Below are positions 10,901 to 20,960 of a DNA stretch of 64,000 nucleotides, one piece after another (positions within the stretch are counted from its first letter, which is position 1; the number at the start of each line of letters is the position of its first letter). The position numbers were made by a program, and so were the translations under genes. Under the pieces are notes generated by a model. The model was not told the DNA's origin. It saw nothing but the letters and a program-made list of their open reading frames with translations, and did not search any database. Source of the stretch: Pomphorhynchus laevis (taxonomy: Eukaryota; Acanthocephala; Palaeacanthocephala; Echinorhynchida; Pomphorhynchidae). The stretch is from positions 1 to 64,000 of the forward strand of contig WNNJ02003316.1 of assembly GCA_012934845.2 (NCBI GenBank), in the 5' to 3' direction.

Positions 10901-13900
10901 AACTAAAAGGGATAATCAGGAAATTTTTTAATGAGTTCAAAAGAAATATAAAAATAGTTTTAATAGTTATTATTATTTAATATTACTATTTAATAGTTAC
11001 TATTTTATATTATCTGAAATTATTAATATTAATTATTATATAATATGAAATTGTTAACATTGTTTAATTGTTAACTCATTTAATTAATTCATTTGTAATA
11101 TACAAATGAATAGTTTTTATAATTTTCATATTATTATAACGTTTTATATGATTATCAATATGATCCAATATGCTGAATATACAGATCATGAAGAAAGTTT
11201 CAATACGCCCTTGTCGAATATGGAATTAAATCTCACGTAAAACCATATGTAATTGTTTCAATAATATAGTTTTCTATAGCAGTTGATAAATCCAATTAAT
11301 ATGGTGCATCAATGCAAGAAAGATCAAAATATATTAAATTCTATCTCTATTTTGATCTCGATAAATGTTTTGTTTGAATGCACAAATATTTTATGGTAAC
11401 TATCACCCGTTATTTTAGAAATTCGTATTTTTAAATAGAATTTTATAAATCAGAATAGATAACTAAGTCCCTATTTTATAATACGGACTGTATAAGTCCG
11501 TATTTTAAAAGTCGCCTGAACAATATCGTTCTCTTTTAACTAAGATTACCCTTGACGAGTTGATAGTAAGAACAATATAAAGATATTGATCTAAAGTCGT
11601 CGGGCAAAATAATAATTCCGTAATAATGATAAAATTATTATATATCATAATAAATATAAAATGTAATAATATATCAACAATATAATATAATTATATATGA
11701 TAATATATATTCATATAATGTATGAATATATTCTCAACGTGTTTCGTGTATTGTTTATATAAATACAAGTCAATAATTTAATTGTTTCAAATTGCATAAG
11801 TTTTTAAAAAATTATCGATTGTGTAAATCTACTCAAATGATAGGGTGATCCACATTGTAATGGTGAAATTTCGATTTCGCCTTAATAATGGAGTTCTACT
11901 GTTTTTATTAAAAGTATTGTTATCGATTCCCTGTTTTATATTTAATGGTGCAATTTTAAAATTATATTTTGTTTAATAATTGAATTAATGCTTCAAATTA
12001 TTAAATTAATAATTCAACTAATGTTATCTAATCGTCAAAGTAATAATTGAATTACACCTTCTTTTATAAATTATAAATAATTATAAATAATATTATCATA
12101 TTATCATATTAATATTATCAGAATAGATAACTAAGTCCCTATTTTATAATACGGACTGTATAAGTCCGTATTTTAAAAGTCGCCTTAGCTAAGATTATCG
12201 TTCTCCTTTAGCTAAGATTATCCTTAAACGTTGATAATAAGAATGATATAAAGAGATTGATCTAAAGTCGTCGGGCAAAATAATATTATATAATATTACA
12301 TATAATATTTATATTATTATAAATATTACATGTTTGTATGTTCAATATAAGTATTAATATTTTATTTTCCGAACAGTTCTATTATATTATGTACCATTAT
12401 ATATAATATTATATATATTATATATTTGTATAAATATCATATATTATAAATAACGTAATGTAATATTAGCATTATTAGATCAGCTAACGGAGTCTACCTA
12501 TTTTATACGATATATAAATAAAAATAAAGAAAATAATAAATAATTATATAAGATTTTATACAATTTATATTTATATCAAGTTAAAATTTAAGATAGAAGT
12601 CAATTTTTATAAATTGACTAATAAATAACAGACGATGAAAAAGAATAAGGATTAGAGGTTATCAGGAGGAACCGCTATACTATCAGGTTTCGTCCTTATT
12701 CCTTGACCCAACATAGTAGCGGGGCCATTATATATAATATTATATATATCATATATTTGTAATTAAACATATATTTGTATATTTGTAAATAATGTTATGC
12801 AATATTAACATTATCAGATCAGCTAACTGAGTCTACGTATTCTGTACCATTAATAAATGAAAAATAAAGAAAAATAATTATATAAGATTTTATACAATGT
12901 ATATTTATATAACAATAAAATCTAAGATAAAGATCATTTTTTATAAATAGACTAATAAATAACATACGATGTATTCGAGAATAATGAATAGCGTCTACAT
13001 TTTTATATAAACTAAGATAAATAATAAAAAATAATAAAATTTATAAGAAAATATTAACTTATTATATACGATATATGATATATTATATATTATGATATAT
13101 AATATTATATATTATACGATATTTATTGTATAAATATCATATATTATATATAATGTTATGCAATATTAACATTGTCAGATCATTTAACTGTGTCTACATA
13201 TTTTATATTATATAAATAAAAAATAAAGATAAATATTAAATAATTATAAAAGCTTTGATAGAATTTGTATTTATATCAAGTTAAAATAGAAAATTGAAAT
13301 TTAAAATAAAAATTATTTTTAATGAATTGACTAATAAATAACAAACGATATCTCGGAATAAAAATTAGAGATCATAAGTAACTTCAAAATTATTATCAAA
13401 ATTTTAAATAAAAGTCAATTGATATGAATTGACCAATAAATAATATACGATGCATCCGAATAAGGATTAGATATCATAAGGAGCAACTTATATTATAACA
13501 TTATATTAATAAATATTATATTTAGATCGGAACCGGCTTTTCAGATGACGATCTATCGAATTTTACTACAACATTCAAGGCACTAGAGTGTAGCTCTAAA
13601 CCCAGAAATTACCAATCTAAAATTGAACCTGACGTTTGGTTTCAAGCTAAAGAAGTTTGGGAAGTTAAATGCGCTGATCTTTCGGTATCCCCCGTTCATT
13701 TTGCTGCAATTGGATTAGTACTATGTTCTATATTTACAATGATATTTTCAGCATCTGTATAGGTTGATGAGGACAAAGGAATATCTCTAAGATTTCCTCG
13801 ATTTATTCGGCGACGTGATGATAAAACTGCTCAACAAGCAACAGATTGTCGACAGGTTATATTTAGTGAAAATATTACGTTTTTATCATGACATATATGA

Positions 13901-16900
13901 TGTCAGTAAAAGTAACATTGCAATGACACCGAACATTAAAAATTATTAGTCTTTATTTAGGTCTAACGAACTAAACAAATTTTATTATTATTTTTTATTA
14001 ATTAGATACAATCCAGTTTTTTATATTGTAGAAAATCATGGTTATTTTTGTGTGCACCGAAATACTGTGTTGCTCTAAAAAATAAAATATCATGTTTTAT
14101 TAATCTCATCTCGAAATTGTTTTTCTTCAAGAGCATGCCAAGATTAGTTTTAAAGATAAGTTCTAAGCTGATTATTTAACGAGCTTCAGGAATGTTCGAA
14201 GAAGTTCTAAAGATGGGTGAGGACTGTCTCTTTGAGTGTATCAGACACATCTCAATGGAAATTTTCTGAAATAAATATCGCGTTACAAGTGATCGAAAAT
14301 GTTCCCTGGTATAAGTGGTAAAAATAGGATTTCTTTATATAATCCAGGATTAATTTTAAAGATCAGTTCAAAATATATTCTCTGTGATGAGCTTGAGATA
14401 GTCTACTGTTTCTTCGCCTTTGAATGAAGCAACTCATATCGTATGTGGTGAGAATGATGATTAATGTATCTTAGTGTATCAAGCTGGAGAAAATAAATTT
14501 TCTCCTGAAGTTAATCTTTAAGACTTTAAAGATTAACTTTAATCTTTAAAGTCTTAAATCTCTAATCTTTAATCTTAAATCATTAATCTTTTTGCCATTT
14601 GAGTTACATGCAAGTTAAAAACATTAATTTAGTTTAAACAATGTTAATGTATGAAACCATTATTGAAGTAAATATCGAATTGTGACATCAATTATATCGT
14701 AAAGATGGCATATTTAAATCTACAAAAAAAACATTTTTGCATGGGCAAAAATGTTTGCATTCATGCTAATGCAAAAATATTTGTCAAATGATTTAGATTT
14801 AGCAGATATTAAATACGCGTTATAAATATATATGACGCCTATCTAACAAAAATTAAACCATCAAATAAATATAAATATATGGATAAAATTGAATTAATAG
14901 AATCCTTAAATATTCTGATAATATCAAAATTATTTAAAAGTAGGGACATCTATATTTAGACAAATAAAGTGTGTTCCAATGGGTGGTAATAGTAACCCAA
15001 TTATAGCTGACTTTTTTTTAAGCTTTATAGAATATGAATTTGTTCATAACTGTGTAAAAACTAAATCTAAACATTATAAATATATGAAATATATGTTTCG
15101 ATACATTGATGATATATGTGTATTCAATTCAAATGATTTTTATTCAGTTAGTGAACACATTTATCCAGAAAGCCTTATTCTTAACAAAACCAATATTAAT
15201 GATAAAGAAGGTGTATATCTAGATATGAACATTAAATTAACATTAACTAAAACTACTATTAATTTATATCGTAAAGATGACATATTTAAATTTACAAGAA
15301 ACATATTTTTGCATGAGCATTCATGCATACCATATAATATAAAATATAATACATTAAATAATGAAATTTTAAGAATTGCAACAATATGTAACGATATTTG
15401 GCTTTCTTCAAAATCATTTAAATAATTTAATAGATACATATTTTAAACTAGGTTACTATAAAAATAACATCGAGCAGAAAATAGTAAAATATATAAATCA
15501 ACACAATAATATAAAGAATAAATTTAAACTCTTAAGTGGCAAATTTTTATGGATGGATAATAAATAATATACTTTGTATTAGAATAAGATACTAGATAGT
15601 TATTTCAGAGGAAATACATCATTAGCATGTATTTGACCCCGCTGCTATGTTGGGTGGAGGAGTTATGGGCCGAAACCTGATAGCATAGCAGTTCCTCCTG
15701 ATGACCTCTAATTCTTATTCTGATACAACGTCTGTTATTTATTAGTCAATTCATAAAAATGACGTTTATTTCAAATTTCAAATTTTTATTTTAACTTGAT
15801 TTAAATTATAGAAAATCTAAAAACAATTATATGATTGATGATATAATGATATAATGTACAATTATGGCTCATATTATTTGGCAAAGCTCTAAGTGTATTC
15901 AAAAAGTCTTGAGAACTTTCTAATGATATGATACATGTTTTAGCAATTACAACATTTCACCATGTATATTTTCTAAGATTTTCTGTAGTTGTTCTAACAT
16001 TATTTTGTTCTAACTAAAACTACTATTAATTTATATCGTAAAGATGACATATTTAAATTTATAAGAAACATATTTTTGCATGAACATTCATAGATACTCT
16101 TTTAAATACTTAAATTCATAGATACGTTTTTTTGAAAAGATAATTGTCGGATAGTTTTGCTACTTGATATCGAATTTACATCTTCTGGTGTAATGTGTAT
16201 TTGTAACATAGATTTGTATCATTTACTTGCGTTTGAAGTTCTAAAAAATGTACTTTTTTATTTTTTTCATTTTTATTCTAAAAATGTCCTTTTATTAAAT
16301 GTTTCGATTATCCGAAAATTTTATTAGTTAATTTTTAACTTAATTATTTGTACTAATGTATAAGTTTTTACCTGCAATATTCAATACGAATGATATCAAT
16401 ACAAATATATTAAAATGATAGGGTTTTAAACAATTTTGAGAGTATGTCATGAATTAATGTAAGCAAATTTTAAAAAATAAATTTACATTTAATTTAATAA
16501 AATTAAATGTAATTATATTTACATTATTATTTATTATATTTAATTAATTGGTATTTATATTTAATCTAAACGCGATATAAACGTTAATGATAAGAAATTT
16601 CTTAAATATAAACGTTGATTTGTACTTTAGCTAGTTGAAATGCGTCATTGAGCGCGTTAGATTTTATTACATTGTTAATATTCTTAATATCACAATTGCA
16701 TGGTTTTAGTTATTTGCTGGTTAATGAATGCGTCACCTAAATACATAAATGCACTTGAATGCGTTAGATTTCAGTTTGAATACATCCGAATGAATGGAAT
16801 GCAATTACGGTTTACGATAAAATATCTAGTTTGTTCATCATTTGGATTTGTTCATCATTATTTTTATATAATTATATCAAATTTTATAATATTTTTAGTA

Positions 16901-17334
16901 ATTGAAAAATATTTATTTAATATTTTTTAAATATTAATTAAATATTTATTATTAAATAAGTAATATAATAAAAATTAATAATAAAATATTAAATATTTTA
17001 ATAATATATTAAAATATAATATATTTTAATATATTTACTTTTCTCTGTATACTTTTTGCGTTGGCGAAAATTCACCAATAAATTTAATTTTGTTCTCGAT
17101 TTTTGATGCATTAAAGAGTTGAATGTTTTGAAAATATTACAAAAATACATATCCAACATAATAATGTATTTACAGAATCGGTTTATACTTTGTAAAATGC
17201 AAAAATAAATAAAATTTGTGTTTTTGTTTTTAGGCATTAAAACAAAATTTTTTTTAATTTCATCTTAGGTTGCTGATATGTATTCAAGTCAAACAAAGGA
17301 AAATCAAGCAGCGAGAAATCGAAGAACTAAATAG
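7972..17334 (+). CDS. LIG1: DNA ligase I, C-terminal exons
   Basis: ATP-dependent ligase that seals Okazaki-fragment and repair nicks in the nucleus. Five exons on GT-AG boundaries: 7972-8054, 9021-9173, 13526-13717, 13763-13855 and 17269-17334 (stop TAG 17332-17334). Spliced, they read [60 protein letters not shown], then [24 protein letters not shown] and [17 protein letters not shown]. These match the end of the adenylation domain (motifs IIIa/IV to V) and the OB-fold with the RFPRF motif VI of LIG1. The C-terminus is short (ends QAARNRRTK). Intron sizes are 966, 4352, 45 and 3413 bp. The 45-bp intron contains an in-frame stop, so it must be spliced. The KxDG active site and N-terminus are outside the window. 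Confidence 0.95.
10100..10440 (+). repeat. Degenerate 3' tail of the Penelope-like family
   Basis: Inside the second LIG1 intron. 10140-10195 resembles the structured 3' module (CTGATAACATGCAAGTT, then TTGATGACTTGTAATC), and 10243-10436 matches the tail that follows it elsewhere (GTCAATTCATAAAAATTGAC to AATACGTAGACTCA). It is not coding. Confidence 0.6.
10737..10902 (-). pseudogene. CREBBP: Isolated CBP/p300 HAT-domain exon with intact splice sites
   Basis: A 166-nt antisense segment within LIG1 intron 2. Its frame reads [20 protein letters not shown] followed by [20 protein letters not shown] and [12 protein letters not shown]. This is the conserved core of the CBP/p300 lysine acetyltransferase domain, a nuclear transcription co-activator. 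It is bounded by a pyrimidine-rich acceptor ending in TTTTAG and by a GTAAGT donor, so it is a complete internal exon. I found neither the preceding (LGYLEYVKKL-type) nor the following (YFEGDFWPN-type) CBP exon on this strand nearby. It may be an exon of a large antisense CBP gene, or a copied or trapped exon. The start residues YHW differ from the YTT usual in CBP. Confidence 0.85.
11455..12290. repeat. Direct repeat pair with a perfect 10-bp hairpin
   Basis: Two copies, about 11457-11620 and 12119-12280, begin with AGAATAGATAACTAAGTCCC and contain AATACGGACT-GTATA-AGTCCGTATT, a perfect 10-bp stem with a 5-base loop. They end near TCTAAAGTCGTCGGGCAAAA. The first part is almost identical between copies and the second has small insertions. 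A diverged piece of the end (ATTACCC-TGA--AGTTGATAGTAAG) recurs near 9760. Short, AT-rich and non-coding, it may be a MITE-like repeat; no terminal inverted repeats were seen. Confidence 0.7.
12478..13500 (-). repeat. Tandem 3' tails of the Penelope-like family (three units)
   Basis: Three head-to-tail units of about 330 bp, starting near 12478, 12815 and 13160. Read on the plus strand, each starts CAGCTAAC-GAGTCTAC, runs through an A/T stretch with TATCAAGTTAAAAT, then TTGACTAATAAATAACA. The first also keeps the structured module (12650-12725: TAGAGGTTATCAGGAGGAAC to CAACATAGTAGCGGGGC). The order is the reverse complement of the tail seen after the RT fragment at 14979-15567, so these are minus-strand tails. 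Confidence 0.75.
13856..14690. other. LIG1 intron 4, 5' part, no gene seen
   Basis: A/T-rich intron sequence. Two blocks about 200 bp apart (14140-14240 and 14340-14440) look weakly alike (TTTAAAGATNAGTTC, then GAGCTT-AG), possibly an old duplication. 14520-14600 is a short CTTTAAAGATTAA-type repeat. Confidence 0.4.
14690..15830 (+). mobile_element. Penelope-like (YIDD-type RT) element relic with 3' module
   Basis: Fossil retroelement inside LIG1 intron 4. The plus frame around 14979-15425 carries [27 protein letters not shown] (catalytic box) and the downstream [11 protein letters not shown] and [16 protein letters not shown], followed by a 3' frame ending at 15567. A short extra piece of the same RT lies at 14695-14775. 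After the coding part comes a conserved non-coding 3' block at about 15604-15830. The RT style (PMGG box, YIDD, no endonuclease seen) fits a Penelope-like lineage, though I am not sure of the exact clade. The relic is incomplete and broken. The family has at least ten other fragments in this window. Confidence 0.7.
15604..15830 (+). other. Structured 3' module of the Penelope-like family (best copy)
   Basis: Starts with a perfect hairpin (AAATACAT / ATGTATTT, loop CATTAGC). Then CTGCTATG pairs with CATAGCAG, and GGAGGA, lying between those two strands, can pair with TCCTCC downstream of them: an H-type pseudoknot. CTGATGACCTCTAAT and GTCAATTCATAAAAATGAC follow. Partial copies occur at 10.1, 12.65 (-), 24.6 (-), 27.0 and 43.5 kb. 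Confidence 0.65.
16010..16110 (+). repeat. Short RT fragment of the Penelope-like family
   Basis: About 95 bp nearly identical to 15248-15330 in the element upstream (TAAAACTACTATTAATTTAT, then CATATTTTTGCATGA-CATTC). It is a separate partial copy in the same LIG1 intron. Confidence 0.8.
16111..17268. other. LIG1 intron 4, 3' part
   Basis: A/T-rich, no gene recognised. The 76-codon plus frame at 16700-16930 is low complexity and lacks any family motif. It ends with TTTTTTAATTTCATCTTAG at 17268, the acceptor of the last LIG1 exon. Confidence 0.5.
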
Positions 17335-17388
17335 CTGCGAAATGGTGCGGACAAATGGTTTCAATGCTAAATAACGTGTTCTATATCC

Positions 17389-17432
17389 AATAAATACACG
17401 TGGAATATCTTTGTAATATTTGTCAAATAAAA
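17389..17432 (+). promoter_or_regulatory. LIG1 poly(A) signals
   Basis: Two AATAAA hexamers, 17389-17394 and 17427-17432, lie 55 and 93 bp after the LIG1 stop. A GT-rich stretch (ATGTGTTATCGTTTT) follows the second. These probably end the LIG1 transcript. Confidence 0.7.
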
Positions 17433-17659
17433 TGTGTTATCGTTTTAAAGTTATCGTTTCTAAAAAATTTTTGACTAAATTGTTAATTAAGTTTAACGAC
17501 GTAATTAAAAGTCATTTTTGTAAGAGACATGGAAATTAGATACGTCAACATTATATCCTATAGTCTTCTGAACGAAAAGAATCATTTTATTACAACTCAT
17601 ATTAGATAAAATATTGTCAAACTAAAGAATTTTTATCTCCTCTGCATTTACTTGTTTCT

Positions 17660-19275
17660 TTACGTCTTAAAGTTTTTATCTAATCTAGATTCAAATTTAC
17701 ATCTATTCGACATCCAACTTAATATAAAATCGCATTCAAATCCATATTTAATCGGCATTTAAATCTAGATCTAATCGCTATCACACTCAATGTATACTCT
17801 AAATTCAAGTCTTCATCTAATCTAAATTCAAATCTACATCTAATCGACATCTAACTCAATGTAGAATTGCATTCAAATCATCATCTAATCGGCATTTATT
17901 TCTACATCTAATCGCTATCACCATTCAAATCTACATCTAATCGACATCCAACTCAATACATAATTGCATTCAAATCATCATCTAATCAGCATTTAAAGCA
18001 AGATCTAATCGCTATCACACTCAATGTATACTCTAAATTCAAGTCTTCATATAATCTACATTCAATTCTATATATAATCGACATCCAACTCAATATAGAA
18101 TTGCATTCAAATCATCATCTAATCAGCGTTTAAATCTAGATCTAATCGCTATCACACTCAATGTATACTCTAAATTTAAGTCTTCATCTAATCTAAATTC
18201 AAATCTACATCTAATCGATATCTAACTCAATGTAGAATTGCATTTAAATCATCATCTAATCGGCATTTAAATCTACACCTAATCGCTATCACCATTCAAA
18301 TCTACATCAAATCGACATTCAACTCAATATAGAATTGCATTCAAATCATCATCTAATCTGCATTTAAATCTAGATCTAATCGCTATCACACTCAATATAT
18401 ACTCCCAATTCAAGTCTTCATCTAATCTACATTCAAATCTACATCTAATCGACATCCAACTCAATGCAGAATTGCATTCAAATCATCATCTAATCGGCAT
18501 TTAAATCTAGACTAATCGCTATCACACTCAATGTATACTCTAAATTCAAGTCTTCATCTAATCTACATTCAAATATACATCTAATTGACATCCAACTCAA
18601 TGTAGAATTGCATTCAAATCCTCATCTAATCGGCATTTTAATCTACAACTAATCGCTATCATACTCATTATATACTCTTATTTAAGTCTGCATCTAATCT
18701 ACATTCAAATATACGTTTAATCGACGATCAATCAACATATAATATACATTAAGATCTTCATATAATTGGCGATCAAATCTGCATCTAATCACTATTCAAC
18801 TCGATATATACTTTAAATTCAAGTCATTATATATTCTACGTTCAAATCTACATCTAATCTGTATTCAAATCTACATCTTATCTAGAGAATTATAGTTAAT
18901 TAATTATAATAATTTATTTGATTATAATTAGTTTGATTTTGATTATAATTTAAATCATAATTTTGATTATCACCATTCAAATCTACATGTATTCGATATT
19001 TAAATCTAAATATAATCGACATTTAATCTACATCTAATCTTCATTGAAATCTATATCTAATCGGTATCCAACTTAATGCATACTGTACATTCAAATCTAC
19101 ACCTTATCAACATTCAAATTTACATACAATATACATCCAACTCAATATATACTCCAAATTCAAGTCTTCATCTAATCTGCATTCAAATATACATCTAATC
19201 GACATCCTACACAATATATAATTGCATTCAAATCCTCATCTAATCAGCATTAAAATCTAGATCTAATCGCACGAT
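17660..19275. repeat. Satellite array with about 140-bp higher-order unit
   Basis: About 1.6 kb built from short blocks of the form ATTCAAATCTACATCTAATC with GACATCCAACTCAATGTAGA and GCTATCACACTCAATGTATA. Marker blocks such as AAATTCAAGTCTTCATCTAA recur near 17797, 18035, 18170, 18398 (variant), 18543 and 19155, giving spacings of about 135-145 bp and some of about 230-240 bp (one extra sub-block). It decays near 18880-18970, where A/T sequence interrupts it, and ends before 19280. It is non-coding and lies about 230 bp downstream of the LIG1 poly(A) signals. Confidence 0.9.
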
Positions 19276-19589
19276 TTGAGCATTCGTAATAAGCCATCTT
19301 AGCAATAAAAAGTAAATATGTGTAATTTCTTTATGGATTTTAAAATTAATAAAATTATGCCTAGTTATTCATATAGTAAAACAGCTGGATAAGCTATTAA
19401 TAACATTTATTTACAAAATATAAAATATAACTTTTATAGTGATGTATTAGAACGCCAATAGAACGACACAATAATTTATCTATTATTTAGTATTGAATAT
19501 TTAATTAATAAAAATTATTATTCATTTGTTGTTAATTATATTATACCGAATTTTCAAATCATATTTGTATTTTGATAAATTTAAACCGC

Positions 19590-20195
19590 CTTTATAACTG
19601 TCGTCCTGTCTTAATAACTTCAAGCCGGACCGAAGTAGATACGGAAATATCACACTACTACCCATCACGAAAGCAGCATTGACTACCCTCATCCGCTCAT
19701 GATCTCCATTATGCATGCTGCATTTCCCCACTGAACGGCTACGCTTATCCGTTGGAACAGGAAAGCACGGGCTTGGAGTTCGGAAGTTTCGCGGATTGAT
19801 CATGTGCCGAGTTCATGAAGGAACGTGAGAGATACTGGCCAGATCACTCATGTGGTTTCAACTACCACTGGTATGAACATATATCGGCGGATGTCAATGT
19901 TAGCATATTTCTGGACTTTCCTTGTTTCTGCGTTCTTTCCCACACTAGCCGCGCTATATACCGATCTGCTAAGGTTGCTGGGTGCTGTGGTATCCACACA
20001 AGTGAAGTCCCACAGTAGCAGTCTACCTGACGATCAGGTAATCAGAGTTCCACCGTCGGGTTGTCTGCCGCAACCCTGAAGGCTCCTTCAGGCTCCAAAC
20101 TCGAAGGGAAGCCAGCGAACGTCAATGCCTTCTTTAGTAGATTGTTAGTGTCGGCATAACGGGAATGGCGAGACTTTGATCGGCAACAAATTATA
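19590..20195. other. GC-richer island of unknown nature
   Basis: About 600 bp much richer in G+C than both flanks. Open frames exist on both strands (minus 19803-19522, plus 19815-20018 and 19825-20079), but none has a motif I recognise. Two hairpins sit side by side near the right end: GGGTTG / CAACCC (20058-20076) and CCTGAAG / CTTCAGG (20075-20092). The edges are A/T tracts without visible terminal repeats. It could be an old insertion of a GC-richer element or a non-coding RNA gene; I do not assign it. Confidence 0.5.
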
Positions 20196-20845
20196 CCAAA
20201 TTATATCAAATAATACCAAATATATTTAAACTTATATTACAAATAACAAATTCTTGTATAGCCTTCTTCAATTATAATTAGTAATACATAAAGGCAAGGA
20301 GATATTATTATTTGTTTCCTTCAATATTTAGAAGGAAAACAGACTCGCAATTATCAAGAATTGTAAACATGTAGAGTTAAATTTCAGAAAAATTCAGATT
20401 TTATATTTATTATATATCTATTATAATATATGTAACTTTAACGATAAAATAACGTTAAAGTAATTATATTATAATTAATTTTAATTATAATCGCTAAATA
20501 ATTATAATATAATTTTATATTAAGAATTATTGGATCTACATCAAAGAAAATAATACATTTTTATTGATATTTCGTAACTTCTGTTAGCATCTACAGAAAA
20601 AATATTAAAAATTAAATATTTTCTTTTTTGATCGTGATCCAAAAATTAAATAAAAAATGGATCATCAAAATCTAATATTTACAATATTTAATCAAATATT
20701 TACATTTTTAATATTAATTTAATAAATAATTCTTCTTATTTATTATTATTTAATAAATAATACTTCGTTATTTGTTAAATATTCAAACCATCGAATTTTA
20801 CATACTTAGATTTTTTTGAGTAACAAATTAGATAAAAATAATAAT

Positions 20846-20960
20846 ATATACAACTGCGGTCAGGATTCTTCGTGATACTGCGCACTCCGACTCGGCTTCT
20901 TTTGTCGCCTGTGAGATCCACCCTTCCTGTGATTGGGCTGGTGAGATTCGCTATTTAGAT
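20846..20960. other. Short GC-richer patch, unassigned
   Basis: About 115 bp (GCGGTCAGGATTCTTCG to TGGGCTGGTGAGATTCG) standing out from long A/T flanks. There is no open frame of note and no tRNA fold that I can see. It could be a short SINE or insertion remnant. Confidence 0.35.

Noticed and set aside
15604-15830. Normal hammerhead or HDV ribozyme in the Penelope-like module
   Set aside because: GAAAC precedes CTGATGA, no third helix fits a circularly permuted form, and the HDV P1-P2 order lacks P4 and a catalytic C loop. It is kept only as an unclassified structured module.
19522-20079. Protein-coding gene in the GC-richer island
   Set aside because: Frames on both strands are short, overlapping and without motifs. 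There is no splice or codon evidence to choose one.
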